Of a DNA stretch of 64,000 bases, positions 14,640 through 35,243 are shown piece after piece. A program made the position numbers and the translations under genes. The notes below the pieces were generated by a model. It was not told the DNA's origin. It saw only the letters and a list, made by a program, of their open reading frames with translations, and did no database searches. Position 1 is the first letter of the stretch; every line of letters begins with the position of its first letter. Source of the DNA: Tillus elongatus (Eukaryota; Arthropoda; Insecta; Coleoptera; Cleridae); assembly GCA_964006375.1 (NCBI GenBank), contig OZ023265.1, positions 15,607,252 to 15,671,251 on the forward strand. The letters are read 5' to 3'.

Positions 14640-15990
14640 TGAGCTAGGCGACTATATGGAAAAACATGGGTACTAAGGTCCAGTATGGCCCACTGGCTGT
14701 ACACAAGGGTGGTCAGACCATCGTTAACATACACGCCACTGGTCTGGTGGTCTAAGGTGACACAATCCAGTGCCAAACAAAAACTAGGCAAGATCCACGG
14801 CTTGCCTAGGCATCACAGAGGCCATGTCTTCAACCCCAACAGCCGCGATAGAGGTAATGCCGGATCTGCACCCCCCCCCCTACACTTACTTATTATGGGA
14901 GAGGCCAGTCTAGGACTTTACAGACTAGCCTGCAATGGTAGACTGAAGATCAACCCAGGCTTCAGGGGCCCCTGTAAAATTCAGGAGATCGTAAAGGAGC
15001 CCATGCTTGAAATGAGGTCCGACTTCGCGAGCCTGCGAATCTGCAGGGAAAACAACTTTACAGTAGAAATCCCCCACCGCGAGGCATGGCGGGAGGAGAC
15101 GCGGGGCATGCTACGGGACGCGCTCGTCTGGTTCACGGAAGGATCCGGCGGGCAGCGTGGAACGGGGGCAGGTATTTATTCGGAAGGACCGAGGGTAAGT
15201 CATAGTAGTTCCCTCGGAGCCCATGCAACTGTCTTTCACGCCGAAATGTACGCCATCCTGTACTGTGTGCGGGAGAACAAGAGAAGGGTCTACACCAACA
15301 AGCGGGCCATAAGTAGCCCACGAGTAAATTCCTGGCTGGTGAGTAAGTGCCGAGACAAGACGAGCGACCTGACTGGGCAGAATGAGATCACCCTCATCTG
15401 GGTGCCGGGTCACTAGGGGGTCAAAGGCAATGAATAAGCTGACAGTCTCGCGAAGAGAGGGTCAGCAGAACAATTTATGGTAACAGAACCGGCTCTGGGC
15501 GTAACAAAGAGCACCGCCAGGGCAGCCGTTAAGTCCTGGGTCAGAAACCAACACAAGGTATACTGGGCAGACTGCCAAGGACTCAGACATGAGAAGTCAA
15601 TAATTGACGAATCCAGTTCAAAGAGAGCTGTGGAGCTGCTAAATATTAGCAGAGGACAGCTCAGAAACATAACAGATCTCTTGGCGGAACACATGGCCGT
15701 CAAGAAACACCTGCATAAAATAGAGACCTCACCTGCAGGTATCAGCCCAGCACATCTTGTGCGACTGTAATGCTCTGAACCGCAAAAACAACTGATCTAC
15801 GGTCAGTCTAGGCCGGAGACAGAGCAATATAAAGCTTCACCCTACCAATCGCTGTGCAGACTAGTTCAAGGCACAGTGATTTTGGATGGGTAGGGCAAGA
15901 CTAAGAGCATGCACAATTAATCAAAGGTTGCAGTGCTATCGGGGCGGCAAGGCCGCGGGCGAGCCCTGAGGAAAAAAGGATAAGTGAGAC
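14640..15990 (+). mobile_element. LINE 3' part with RNase H domain (I/R1-like group)
   Basis: The frame from 14685 gives the RT-RNase H linker (VVRPSLTYTPLVWW) and a basic region. A degraded RNase H follows. The first catalytic Asp is changed (WFTEGS instead of the usual TDGS). The Glu motif is present (HAEMYAI). The segment that should hold the third motif (CSDSQ type) is missing between YTNK and SPRVNSW. The last motif is WVPGH-stop-GVKGNE-stop-ADS. Stops at 15414 and near 15433 break it. In another frame at ~15748-15785 a cysteine cluster (HILCDCNAL) marks the C-terminal knuckle. The copy is dead. A related piece is at 29385-29690. Confidence 0.85.
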
Positions 15991-16199
15991 TTTAACTGGA
16001 AACTAAAGCTTTATTTAACTAAATATTATAAGTAACAATAAATTAATAGTAATTCGCTGAAGATGTTCCCCGGATCACTTTTCGGTAGACGGTCACCAGG
16101 TATCATCTAAGGATGTCCGCTAGGCGCAGCCGTCGTCTGCGTCACTGTATGTAATAGATTTCCAGGGCCGTTGTAGCTAGACTCACTATCAGGTCTCTA

Positions 16200-17175
16200 T
16201 ATTTTTGTAAGTATCAGAGTAACTGGAATGATACTTTACATGTGGCTAGAAATAGTATAAATAAACCTATGTTGTGAATTCTAAGTAATTTGGTACACAA
16301 TATATAGAGTTTTTTCTAAATTAAAAATAAAATCCCGAATGCCTGACAGACAGAGTAGTTAACTACCACGCGTAAATTGATTCATACAACAGGTATAAAC
16401 CATACATCGACGGTAACCAAACAAAATAAATAACTGACATAAAACATACTACCGAACCCATTAATCGTGAAATCTCGCCCACAAATATCGCAAATGACAG
16501 ATGAGATTGAATTAAAAATTTCCCAACTGATTGTTATTTAACTGGAGGATTGAATCAATTTTTAAAATACACTCTATTTGTAGCTTGATAAACAGCCCCA
16601 AATACAGTTTAAGCACAGCATAGATCTATTAAGATGTGGCTTTGACTGCAGTGTAGCATAATATAGTAGAAATGTAAGCAAAATCAAGTCAAGTCTCTAT
16701 AAAAATGGATTTAAAATAGTTTCTTTTATTTTTCAAGTTAAACATAAGACGTCATATAAGACCGAAACAGACGTTGCATGTGTTTCAGTGGCAATTCTAC
16801 TAATGCTGTAATTATTTGTTACGTATACTTTTAATAAAATATAATATCCCCCGCGCATGGGGCCGGTGCCAAGTATCATGTAAACGAAAGGTTAGTTAAC
16901 GCATCCTTTGATAGAACGTTGCGTGATCGATTCCAGCTCGATGACTGTATGTTTTTATTTTATTATTTTGACATTCGGAGAAACAATAGTGCACAGATTT
17001 TATACGTTTTGAACAAGATCTCATTTCTGTTTAAAACTCCTGAATAACCTTGTCACCTTTGAATCTGAAATTATAATTTTCAGCAGATCTTTTGTTATTG
17101 TTGATATTAAAAAATCCGGTTTGATTGGGTTGACTAAAACGAAATCATTCTGGCAACTAATAAGGAAAAATAACT
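16200..17175 (+). repeat. Dispersed ~1-kb repeat D, copy 1
   Basis: It is collinear with 22540-23510 in the same orientation; landmarks are GACAGAGTAGTTAACT, CAACAGGTATAAA and CGTGATCGATTCC. A shorter third copy is at 19070-19330. It has no protein-coding frame. The part near 16925-16950 resembles a Pol III B box. Confidence 0.8.
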
Positions 17176-17935
<760 letters not shown>

Positions 17936-19069
17936 TACCTTGTGTTTCGTCCTCATTTATTATCAAATGAACATTCTTCTTCCCTTCCCGTTGCTATGCC
18001 TCTGTCCTTAGTGAACCGTTAGCGGTCGCCTGTACCTAATCCCATAACAGAAAGGGACAAGAGTTTGTGACACGGGACAATTGAACACTGTGCATATAGA
18101 CTTCGAAGAAAGAGCACCTCTCGCATTTGTGTATTGCGTTATTAGCTATTTCACATAAAAAATAAACATTTATTAAATCATTAGATAGTGTGTGCAGTGT
18201 GTGCCAACATAATTGTATTAGAAGAGAAGATACTTGAGGGGCCCTTCAAACAAACGGAAGGAAAAAGGTCAAGTAAGTTCATGCTCTTTATTTCCCTTTG
18301 TTCAGAGAACAATAGGGTTTGCAGAAGGGTAGTAGCAATCGCAGAAACATAATTATTAAAAACAGTAAAATAATATGTAAAGCTAGTTTAGGAAAATTCT
18401 CTACACTAAATAATGTAAATATTGCACATAATTAGAGGTCATAATTGTATCGATAACATTGGCATTGAAACTATTACATTATTATGTAAACAGTAAACAA
18501 GGTAAAATTGCAGCGTACAAGGAACGCAGCACTGCTGAAGTCTGCAATTTTGGAAAGACGCAAACTGATTAAGAAACTATAAGTAGTATTTGTTGATAAA
18601 CATGCAGAAACAGTGAATTTTAGATTGCTTAAGATGTAAAAACGCGACACTTGTGATATAATTATTTAAACATTAAGATACTGTTCAATTCAAGATTCAC
18701 GATGTAAACAGTCCGAGTTAAAATTCATTCAGTTAGTTAGTAGTAGTATTAAGTGTTGTGAGTTATTAAAGTTATAATTACACCGTTACTTATGTCTACA
18801 TTCGCCTAGTTCGACGAGTTTATTCCTTAAATTATCCTCCGCTCCTTAAACACCTTTTGTTTTATTTGTCATTAGTTATCTTTGTTTCCGAATTACCTGA
18901 TTAAATCCGCTACACCTTGTAAGTATTTATTTTGGTTCTGAATCTGAACCCATATTATCTTAATTTTCATCAACAAATTTTTAACCTTAAGAAAGTAAAT
19001 AAATTATTACAACTCACTATAGAGAAGGATATCCTGATTAGGCACAAAGGATCTACAGTTTTAGACTAA
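17936..19069. other. Unclassified DNA
   Basis: Long AT-rich stretch without a coding frame or recognised repeat. Confidence 0.4.
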
Positions 19070-19330
19070 GAGTGTAGCATAATATAGTGGAAATGTAAAC
19101 AAAATCAAATCAAGTATCTATAAGAAAGCTTTTATAATAGTTTCTCTTTTATATTTAAACTTAAAGATCAGACGTCGTATAAGATCAAAACATTCATTGA
19201 ATGTGTTTCAATGGCAATTCTACTAATTCTGTAATTAATTCTTACGTATACTTTTAACAATAATATATCTAGGGCATCAAGCCCACGCCAAGTATCATGT
19301 AAACAAAAAGTTAGTTAACGTATTCTTAAA
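19070..19330 (+). repeat. Repeat D, partial copy 3
   Basis: It matches 16650-16910 and 23010-23220; landmarks are GTGTAGCATAATATAGTGG and CAAGTATCATGTAAAC. Confidence 0.75.
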
Positions 19331-20308
19331 ATAGGACATTTATATTGTGTATTTCCAATGAACCATGTTATTTTTAACATCAAATGCAATAAAATTTACT
19401 TCTGCTAGGAAATTAAAAGAAATATTTCATGTATCCTGTGAAATATGCATGACATTCTGTGTAAATTAGCACAACAGATCTGTTCAGTTTCATATGCACC
19501 CTAACACTAACAACAATGTGAGCAATTTCTCTCGCATACCTAACAACAGACTTATTAGTATTGGTGATGACAGTGCATTAAGTACAACAGAACCATCACG
19601 AAAACAAAGTTGTAATAGAGGAGGAAGTGGAGGTAGAGGATGAGGCAGCACGTCAGCCAGAATAGGCTTTGATCTTGTGCTGTTCAAAGTTGTAACCCTT
19701 GCAGTTTGAGGCGAGCTCGGTAGAAACGTGAATAACAAAACGTGGCCACGGCTAACACAAAGCCAGCTAATGGATTATGAGATAGATACAGACCAGTAAT
19801 GGTATTATCTTAATCATTCCCGGGGTCCGCTTTGATTTCTGGTTTTAATATTCGTCGCTGTAATTGGCTTGGTAATTGTTTTTGCGGTCGGGGAACATAT
19901 GGGAATCGGAAATGATTTATGTGTTGGATTATTGAGAAAATTGATCAAAAAACTGGATATAGCGCTGGGGGAATACCAGTAAATGGATTTCTATTATTCG
20001 GCACACGCTAAGGGACTTCCACAGTTGGTGAGGGGTCTCTTTATATGTGCTAATCTAAATTTCTATAGTTTGGTTGGTGTTCGATTATTAATCACAAAGG
20101 ATAAAGAGATATGGATGATAGATTTATTCTCTATGCTTTATCTACAAATATGTGTGAGTTTTGGTAAAGAAATTTTGCGTAATTCGCACAATCAAAACTA
20201 GGGCCTGTAATAAAGGTCTAATTTAATTTTTATTACGCATATTCTAAAAGTATTTAAAACAAAAAATGTTTGGTAAGCTTTTGCCTTTTTTTCTGTTTTA
20301 TTGAATTA

Positions 20309-20310
<2 letters not shown>
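19331..20310. other. Unclassified DNA
   Basis: An 82-codon minus-strand frame (19738-19490) with a proline run has no recognised domain. No repeat was identified. Confidence 0.35.

Positions 20311-20376
<66 letters not shown>
20311..20376. repeat. (TA)n on the left side of mariner M1 copy 1
   Basis: It is directly followed by the mariner outer sequence GGGTGGCGCATTG. Confidence 0.9.
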
Positions 20377-22420
<2,044 letters not shown>

Positions 22421-22539
22421 ATACTCCACTGATTTGAACGAAACTTGGTATATATTTTCAGTGTATTAAGACCGCGGACGAGTTCGTATATTTGCTATAA
22501 CGCATATTTTTTTGGCCCAAAATTATACAAGAATATTTG

Positions 22540-23510
22540 TGAAAACGCTTTATTTTTATAAGTATTAGAGTAAAAGGGATTACATTTTAAATATCACTAG
22601 AAAGATAGCAAATGAACCTATGTTTTGAATTTTCACAATATTCACAAATATTCACAATATTTGGAGTTTTTTCCAAATTAAACACAAAATCTGAAAGACA
22701 TGCGTTGAAACGACTTAGTGGTTAAAGTCCAATGCCTGGTAGACAGAGTAGTTAACTGTCACGCTTAGATAGATTGATACAACAGGTATAAATCATACAT
22801 TACCGGTAACCAAATAAGATAATTAACAGGCATAAAACATACTACCCGAAACAACAATCGTGAAATCTCGGCCACAAATATCGCAAATGGCAGACGACAT
22901 GAAACTAAAAATTTGCCAAGTGATTGTTATATAACTGGGGCATTCAATCAATTTTTAAAACACACTATATCTGTACCTTGGTGAGCGGCCCCAATTACAA
23001 TTTTAATCCGAAAGTGTAGTATAATATAGTGGGAATGTAAACAAAATCAAGTCAAACCTCTAAAAAATTATTCTAAAATAGATGTTTAAACTTAAACATA
23101 AGACGTCATATAAGATCTAAACAGTCATTGAAGAGGTATATAATATAATGATACTATATCCCAGGCACGAACAGGTGTAGAATATCATGTAAACAAAACG
23201 TTATTTAACGTATCCTTAAATAGCTCAGTGTTATCATGCTTGCCTTCTACGCACAAGAGTGCGTGATCGATTCCTGGTCGAAGAATGTATGGTTTTTTGT
23301 TTTATTTTGACATTTGGAGGAACAGTATTATACAGATTTCATGCGTTTTGAAAAAGACCTCTTTTTTGTTTAAAAGGCCTGAATAACTTTGACACCTTTG
23401 AGTCTGAAATTATAGTTTTATGCAGACATTTTGTTACAGTAGATTTGAAAAAACCAGTTTGTTCAGGTTGACTAAAACGAAATCATTCAGGCGATTAACA
23501 AGGAAAAATG
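22540..23510 (+). repeat. Repeat D, copy 2
   Basis: It is collinear with 16200-17175. It differs by an extra ~50-bp block around 23219-23270 that carries a tRNA-like A box. Confidence 0.8.
23219..23290 (+). repeat. tRNA-like Pol III promoter inside repeat D
   Basis: The sequence reads AATAGCTCAGTGTTA (A-box like) and, ~45 bp later, GTGATCGATTCCTGG (B-box like). The spacing fits a tRNA-derived SINE head. It does not fold as a full tRNA cloverleaf in my reading, so it is not called a tRNA gene. Confidence 0.5.

Positions 23511-26898
<3,388 letters not shown>

Positions 26899-26978
<80 letters not shown>
26899..26978. repeat. (TA)n right of SINE
   Basis: Forty TA units form the SINE tail. Confidence 0.95.
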
Positions 26979-26979
<1 letters not shown>

Positions 26980-27276
26980 CTATGATACCATCTAACGGAA
27001 CTGAATCTATATAGAAAGCTAAGTACTAAGATTAGATTTTTAGGTTCTGATATTGCTTTTTTAAAATCATGCAAACAGAAGTCAGTTTTTCCTAATTTCA
27101 TTAATTTCAATGTTAAAATTTCAATTAACACAAAATTTGGTCAAAAAGTTTTAATGTGTGCTGAGCAAAAATGGTTGGATTTATAAAGGCAATATCTTTA
27201 CTCAAAACGTAGTCATTTAGAAATACCTAGACACGATATAAATACAGGGTAGTTAGTAGTTTAATTTTAGAATTTT

Positions 27277-27610
27277 TCTTCAGACAAGAACGTGTGCCTC
27301 TGAATCGAAGGGTACTGGGTTCGATACCAGGGTTCTCCTTTCACTTTTTCAGTACAAACTCTAACATTAACATCAACCGAGATTGTAGCCTTGTATTTGA
27401 GCAAGTTGAATGTCTGCACGTTCCGCCAGAAGGGAGGGAATAAAGCCGTCGGTCCCGTGTCCATGCGATATTGGACACGTTAGATATCCCTGCCCTGTTT
27501 ACAGGAAGGCAAGGGTTCGGCAAAATTTCCAGGATAGTGTATTGAAATAGCTCCCTGGCATCGGTGATTGGCCACAGTCGCGGAAATAGGCCGACGTTAA
27601 TAAAATGACA
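27277..27610 (+). mobile_element. Second SINE family, 5'-truncated copy
   Basis: The segment AAGAACGTGTGCCTCTGAA to the B box GGGTTCGATACC matches the copy at 63869-64000, which also keeps the A box. The body contains AATAAAGCCGTCGGTCCCG and GATATCCCTGCC. The A box is lost here, so Pol III transcription is unlikely. Confidence 0.75.
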
Positions 27611-27617
27611 CGCACAG

Positions 27618-27855
27618 CTTATCGTATTTTCCTCGTCAAACCCTCTCGTTTGATACCAGTGTTGAGGGTGTTGTGAACAAAGGTAATTCGCCATCTTGTG
27701 GCGTCCGCCATATCTGGTTTCAAATAACAACACATGGTTTATCGTATTTTACTCATCAAACCTTTTCACTTGTTTCCCATCTCGAAGGGGTTCTAATGAA
27801 AAAGGTAATTCGCCATTTTGGAGCGTCCGCCATTTTAGATCTAGAACAATAATGG
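27618..27855 (+). repeat. Two diverged ~120-bp tandem copies
   Basis: TTATCGTATTTTNCTC and GGTAATTCGCCAT followed by GCGTCCGCCAT recur with a 120-bp offset. Similarity is roughly 75%. Confidence 0.7.
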
Positions 27856-28581
27856 ATATACTATATTGCATTGCCACCGGACTTATACACGGCTGCCAAA
27901 TTTCGAAGCTCTAACTTAATTAGGGTTGGTCGAAATTTTTATTGCAAAATTTGTCCCGGGCAGAGAAAGTGAGCTAATGAGAACGTTATAATAATTATGT
28001 TGAGATGCCCATCGTAAATTGATCTGATTTATAGTACGTTTTTACGTAATTTAAACCTGGTGCAGGATATAGCTACATAACCATTGCTTAATGAAAAAGA
28101 TTTTTCGTAAAACACGTTACTGTTTAGAATCTAACAAAAAATAAATTTGAATATACGCAGGTAGTCAAGCAGCTTTAACAAAAAATATTTGTTAGGGGCT
28201 TCTCTTTTTAGCGGTATCACATTTCAGATAAAAAGGGATCAAATAAAAACATTACTGCTCATTTGGGGACTTGAAATAAAATGTTTATTTGGGCTTTATG
28301 CAAACAAATTAAGTTACCAAATTTATACATCAGACTCATATCAGTGTTCCACATCTACTTTAAAATATAAAATTACCTCATACAATACTAAAATAATATT
28401 TACTTCCATAATAAATGAGAGTAGGCATTTTAATTACAAAAGCTCTGCTAACACGGAAAGGGTAAGTGATTTATATACAGGCGTCCTGATTATACTTAAA
28501 CAAAATTGGGGAGTAAGTTGCACTTGAAAAAAATAGTGCGGGTGGTTCGTATAAGACTTTTCACTTTAAGGTCGTGATACT
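27856..28581. other. Unclassified AT-rich DNA
   Basis: A 112-codon frame (28189-28527) shows no domain or coding signature. Confidence 0.35.
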
Positions 28582-28582
28582 G

Positions 28583-29384
28583 AGATACAGGGTGTTAAAT
28601 TTGTTACGCTTAAAGCGATTTTCCTGACTTATCTTTAAAACGGCTTAGGATAAGCTTTTCCAAATTTGTACACGAGTAAATATTAACAGCATGTATAGAA
28701 AAACGTAAAATCTGATTTATTAAGTGAAGCAGTGGCGCGCGTGGGGATACTTTGAAGGTTATAATTCAGAAATGAATATGTTAAAATAAAAATTTCTGAA
28801 ATTTTCCGACGGCTTTAAAAAATTCAAAGACTAATACAAAAACAAAGTATACTGTTGTAAATTCCATAGGCTGTACAGTTTTCGAGAAAAATTGAGTCAA
28901 AATTGTTTGCTCACTAAACTATTAACTTAGATTTTTAAGCTGAAAGTTTACGTTGCTAAGAATACAGCAGACTTTTAAACTGAAGGTTTGTGTTACTATG
29001 GATACAGAGAAAGTTATCAACAGCAGTTTAAACTGTCATTACTTTTCAAGCAATATTATTTCTTGCTTTGGTTCTTTGACATTATGTCTTATAATCAGGG
29101 TAGTTTAAATGAATTGGCGGATATGCATTTAGTATGTGTGTATGTAATTCTTTAGAGTCTGCAAGGCGATATGCTAAAAAGTTTCCGGGTCCACAAGTTC
29201 CTTAACACAGTACTTTTGCTGCAATTGACCGAAGGTTTAGAGAAAACGGTACCTTTATACCTTATGCAACTGAGCATGCCCGTCCACGATCACCAAGGGC
29301 TGCAGATACGGAAGAAGCTGTTTTAAACGCGGTTGAAGAAAATCCACAGACAAGCATAAGAAGGATTGTTGCTGAAGTGAACCA
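28583..29384 (+). mobile_element. Mariner-type element, 5' part (third group)
   Basis: It starts at TACAGGGTGTTAAATT, a typical terminal repeat opening beside a TA. Downstream lies the N-terminal part of a transposase. The element is cut at 29385 by a LINE fragment in the opposite orientation, and no right end was found. Confidence 0.6.
29082..29384 (+). pseudogene. N-terminal transposase relic (DUF4817-like DNA-binding region)
   Basis: From ATG 29082 the frame gives NELADMHLV. After a frameshift, ESARRYAKKFPGPQVP-stop-HSTFAAIDRRFRENGTF and RSPRAADTEEAVLNAVEENP continue to the break. This layout is typical of the helix-turn-helix head of mariner-like transposases in arthropods (DUF4817 then a second HTH). 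One stop and one frameshift show it is dead. The catalytic domain is absent. Confidence 0.7.
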
Positions 29385-29690
29385 GACGAGCGGGTCCCGT
29401 GATATGCCCGGCGTCTCCTCCCGCCATGCCTCGTGGTCGGGGATTTCCACTGTAAAGTTGTTTTCCCTGCAGATTAGCGGTCTCGCGAAGTCTGACCTCA
29501 TTTCAAGCATGGGGTCCTTCATGATCTCCTGAATTTTGCAGTGGCTCCTGAAGCATGGGTTGATCTTCAGTGTGCCATTGCAGGCTAGTCTGTATAGTCT
29601 TAGCCTGGCCTCCCCCATAATAAGCAGATCCAGCAACACCTCCATGGCGGCTGTTGGGGTTTGTTGGGATTGGTTTCGATTGGTTAAGTA
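29385..29690 (-). mobile_element. Fragment of the RNase H LINE (I/R1-like)
   Basis: The minus strand encodes [24 protein letters not shown] and NFTVEIPDHEAWREETPG, matching the linker region of the copy at 14640-15990. It ends at PLVWFT, right before the first RNase H Asp. The frame then reads on by chance through the mariner relic on the other strand. Confidence 0.85.
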
Positions 29691-29699
29691 TTTCTTGAG

Positions 29700-32580
<2,881 letters not shown>

Positions 32581-33501
32581 TATATTCTCAATTGATCATC
32601 ATCATTGCACCGTCACTGTTTTAACTAGTAGAGTAACCAGACAGGTACCGGTAAAAGCTACTGCAAAATATATATTTAAAAATATACAATTTTAACCTGA
32701 ATTTTAAATTGATCATTGGCAGATTCTCTTCAAAATGAGAGTCGGGGCACAAGGTCACTAAGCCCACTGATTAACACAGGTGTCAAAAAAATTTAAATCA
32801 AATTATAGAATAACTCCTACATATGCATCATCTCTTTGCTTTATCAAATTTTCACACACTTCTTAACCAACGTGTTAATCCCGTGTACTAAAAGTGAATT
32901 ATCGGTGATCAACGCACTGCAGTAGGTGGTAAACTAATCGAATGTACTGGTAATCAGCATGTTTTCAAAACTGACTGCTCCAAATTACTGTCTCGGTTAA
33001 TCGGTATTTATGGGAAACACAGTTAGGTTAACATAAATCCACTCAGGCTTTATTGGCAGGTGTCGGGCTATCCCAGTAGGCCGGTCTTAATTAGCGGTTC
33101 CTAGTTCATTATTCAGCCGCTTGGTGGCGCTGCTGTTGGTCCTTGTGCAGGCCGCGGCGTTGTGTCCGCTCGTTGCTGTCGATTGCTGTGAAATATTTAT
33201 GGGTTCTCGGTGAACCCACAATGTTTTGTCTCGTTTTGTAAATTCTGTTGTTTTCAGGACCGTGCTCTAGTGAAGGCAATAAGAAAACGTTTATTTATTA
33301 TTTAATTTTGTAATGTGTAAGTTATAGTAAACAGATAAAGGAACTTAACACAAAATTATGTTATTGGTACGTATCTTGAAAAGGTTTTTTGTAGATTTTC
33401 GAAAAAAAAATTCACCGATGAGAAGAACACCACTTTCGATTAAATAACCGTGAACTAGAACCCCTACAACAGATGCTACAAGTCGGTTTCAATTTTTTTA
33501 T

Positions 33502-33504
<3 letters not shown>
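32581..33504. other. Unclassified DNA
   Basis: The segment 33050-33250 is GC-richer but shows no coding frame or splice-bounded exon. Confidence 0.4.

Positions 33505-33590
<86 letters not shown>
33505..33590. repeat. (TA)n beside a TACAGGGTG-type end
   Basis: TA tract followed at 33591 by CAGGGTGTCCCAAATCGG. Confidence 0.95.
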
Positions 33591-33593
<3 letters not shown>

Positions 33594-33645
33594 GGTGTCC
33601 CAAATCGGTGCTACATGTTTTGCTATATGGGTTATTAAAAAAAGC
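33591..33645 (+). mobile_element. Isolated transposon end, CAGGGTGTCCC type
   Basis: The sequence opens like a mariner/Tc1 terminal repeat beside TA but soon gives way to hammerhead repeat sequence. No partner end was identified. Confidence 0.4.
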
Positions 33646-33669
33646 TAAGTCGACACTAAGTTAGATGTA

Positions 33670-33697
33670 GAGCGAAACCGGTCTACGGTTCTAATTG
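33670..33697 (+). ncRNA. Hammerhead ribozyme, 3' half only
   Basis: GAGCGAAACCGGTC and the stem I strand TACGG...CTAATTG are intact. The CTGANGA half is absent because the repeat starts here. It cannot cleave alone. Confidence 0.7.
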
Positions 33698-33952
33698 TGG
33701 TGAGAATCCATCTAGCCTTACATACTTTGTTCCTATATTAGGATAGAAATGGGCCAGGGCTAACAATTTACTAAATTGTTAGTTGGTTGTATACAGTATT
33801 TTCTTAACATTCTGTGTTATTTTCAGCTGCCGTGACAACATACTACTTGGTTCCGCAACGAGATGGCGGCACGTGCTTCGTGTCTAACATCTCACTTAGT
33901 GTTAGAAGGCTGGCTACCATAGCCGTGTAAATTTATAGGTGTATTTTCGCTG

Positions 33953-34013
33953 CAATTAGTATGCCGTCCTGACGAGCTCTATTTAGAGCGAAACCGGTCT
34001 ACGGTTCTAATTG
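33953..34013 (+). ncRNA. Type-I hammerhead ribozyme, complete fold
   Basis: The order is CAATTAG, TATG, CCGTC, core CTGACGA, stem II GCTCT/AGAGC with loop ATTT, GAA, stem III AC-CG-GT (2 bp, loop CG), C17, then TACGG, TT, CTAATTG. All invariant core residues are present and cleavage is predicted after C 33999. Stem I has four of five core-side pairs (the innermost is U-C) plus seven outer pairs across a TATG/TT internal loop. The self-complementary ACCGGT of stem III allows dimer pairing in tandem transcripts. Confidence 0.8.
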
Positions 34014-34111
34014 TGGTGAGAATACATCTAGACTTACACACTTTGTCCCTATATTAGGGTAGAAATGGGCCATGACTGACAGTTTACTAAATTGTTAGTT
34101 GGTTGTATACA

Positions 34112-34735
34112 GTCTCCTGGAGAAGCCCTGGCGATAACCCAACACATATGGTAAGAAATCAGATAGACTATATTCTTATCAACAAAAGATTTAGAAACTC
34201 CATCACCAGAGTTACAACGTATCCTGGAGCGGATATTGGGTTTGACCACAACCCTTTAGTCGCAGACGTAAGAGTCAAACTAAAACAAATAGAAAAGAAA
34301 CACCAACAAAAGAATCTCAGGATTTCAGACGTCACCAAAATTGAAAAAGCTGTAAACGATTACATGTAAGAAATGAGAACAACCGAAGATGTCAAGGAAA
34401 CATGGAAATTATTTCGTGAACATATGACCAAGATATTAGAAGAACATAAAGTAACAACCAGACACAAGAAACAACAATGGATGACGGAAGAAATACTAGA
34501 TCTTATGGAACAAACAAGACAGTGCAAGGGCAAACCAGACGAATATAGAAGAAAACAAAGAGAAATAAAACAAAAAATACGAACAGCTAAGGAGAGATGG
34601 ATGACGGATAGATGTCGGGAAATGGAAGAGTTTGAAAGGAAGCATGACACATTTAACATGTACAAGAAAGTCCGGGAGCTCTATATTATTTATTATACTA
34701 TGTACCAAGATTTAGATCTCTGAGTTAAAGGCAAA
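34112..34735 (+). mobile_element. LINE fragment, endonuclease end and linker
   Basis: One frame (34103-34723) with a single TAA at 34367 encodes QIDYILINKRFRNS and YPGADIGFDHNPLVADV, the last motifs of an AP-type endonuclease. The usual Ser of SDHN is Phe here. A lysine/glutamate-rich linker follows (RKQREIKQKIRTAKERWM). The style is that of RTE-like or related LINE proteins. No reverse transcriptase follows. It interrupts the hammerhead repeat. Confidence 0.75.
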
Positions 34736-34744
34736 TAAATCGTA

Positions 34745-35243
34745 AGCATTATTTTTGGGAAATGTACGAGACCAAAATATTTTGCGTGGTTAACAAAATA
34801 TATTGACTACTCCCGAGAAAGATTACGTTTTTTAGACGTAGAGACGTACCAGAGAAATTACTCTGAAAAATATATAGTGTTTCTTCTTAAACGTTAAAGT
34901 CGCGATATGAAACGCCAAAATTGGGGATTTTTAAACAAATATCCTGTAACGAATGTCGGTTATGTAGACGGAATGCGGGAAAAAGTTTGTTTCAGAGCCT
35001 TAAGTTTTGCTCTAACAAGCAGTGTCCTTTACTTTACTAGAGTATTTACAGACAGTTTCTTTCAAGTATACCGTTTCCCTGAAACTTTGGCAAGTTAGAG
35101 TGTTCGTAATTAAATAGTATTTTTATCTACGAAAATTCATTAATGAAGGGATCTTGACTTTTAATTTTTGGTTCTATGAACTTAATTATAAAATGCGTTC
35201 AACAAATGGTGGAGTCGGAGATATATGTAAGTATAAGCTAAGT
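34745..35243. repeat. TA-core body fragment
   Basis: The part 34890-35100 resembles the minus-oriented body at 42735-42940 (AGTCGCGATATGAAACG, ATTTACAGACAG). The 63-codon frame here is not a gene. Confidence 0.55.

Larger units (their letters stand above)
33646..34111 (+). repeat. Hammerhead (retrozyme-like) tandem repeat, forward block
   Basis: Contains ~1.5 units of a ~310-bp repeat. Cleavage triplets GTC occur at 33681-33683 and 33997-33999, 316 bp apart. The unit also carries TGACAACATACTACTTGG and CTAAATTGTTAGTTGG. It is cut at 34111 where a LINE fragment begins; the inverted counterpart continues past that point. Confidence 0.85.

Noticed and set aside
15111..15413. 100-codon minus-strand frame
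   Set aside because: It is antisense to the LINE RNase H region and has no independent support.
19490..19738. 82-codon proline/leucine-rich frame
   Set aside because: No domain, promoter, splice or poly(A) context; length is within chance expectation.
34907..35098. 63-codon frame starting MKRQNWGF
   Set aside because: It lies in a repeat body that also occurs, without an open frame, at 42735-42940 and 60350-60480.
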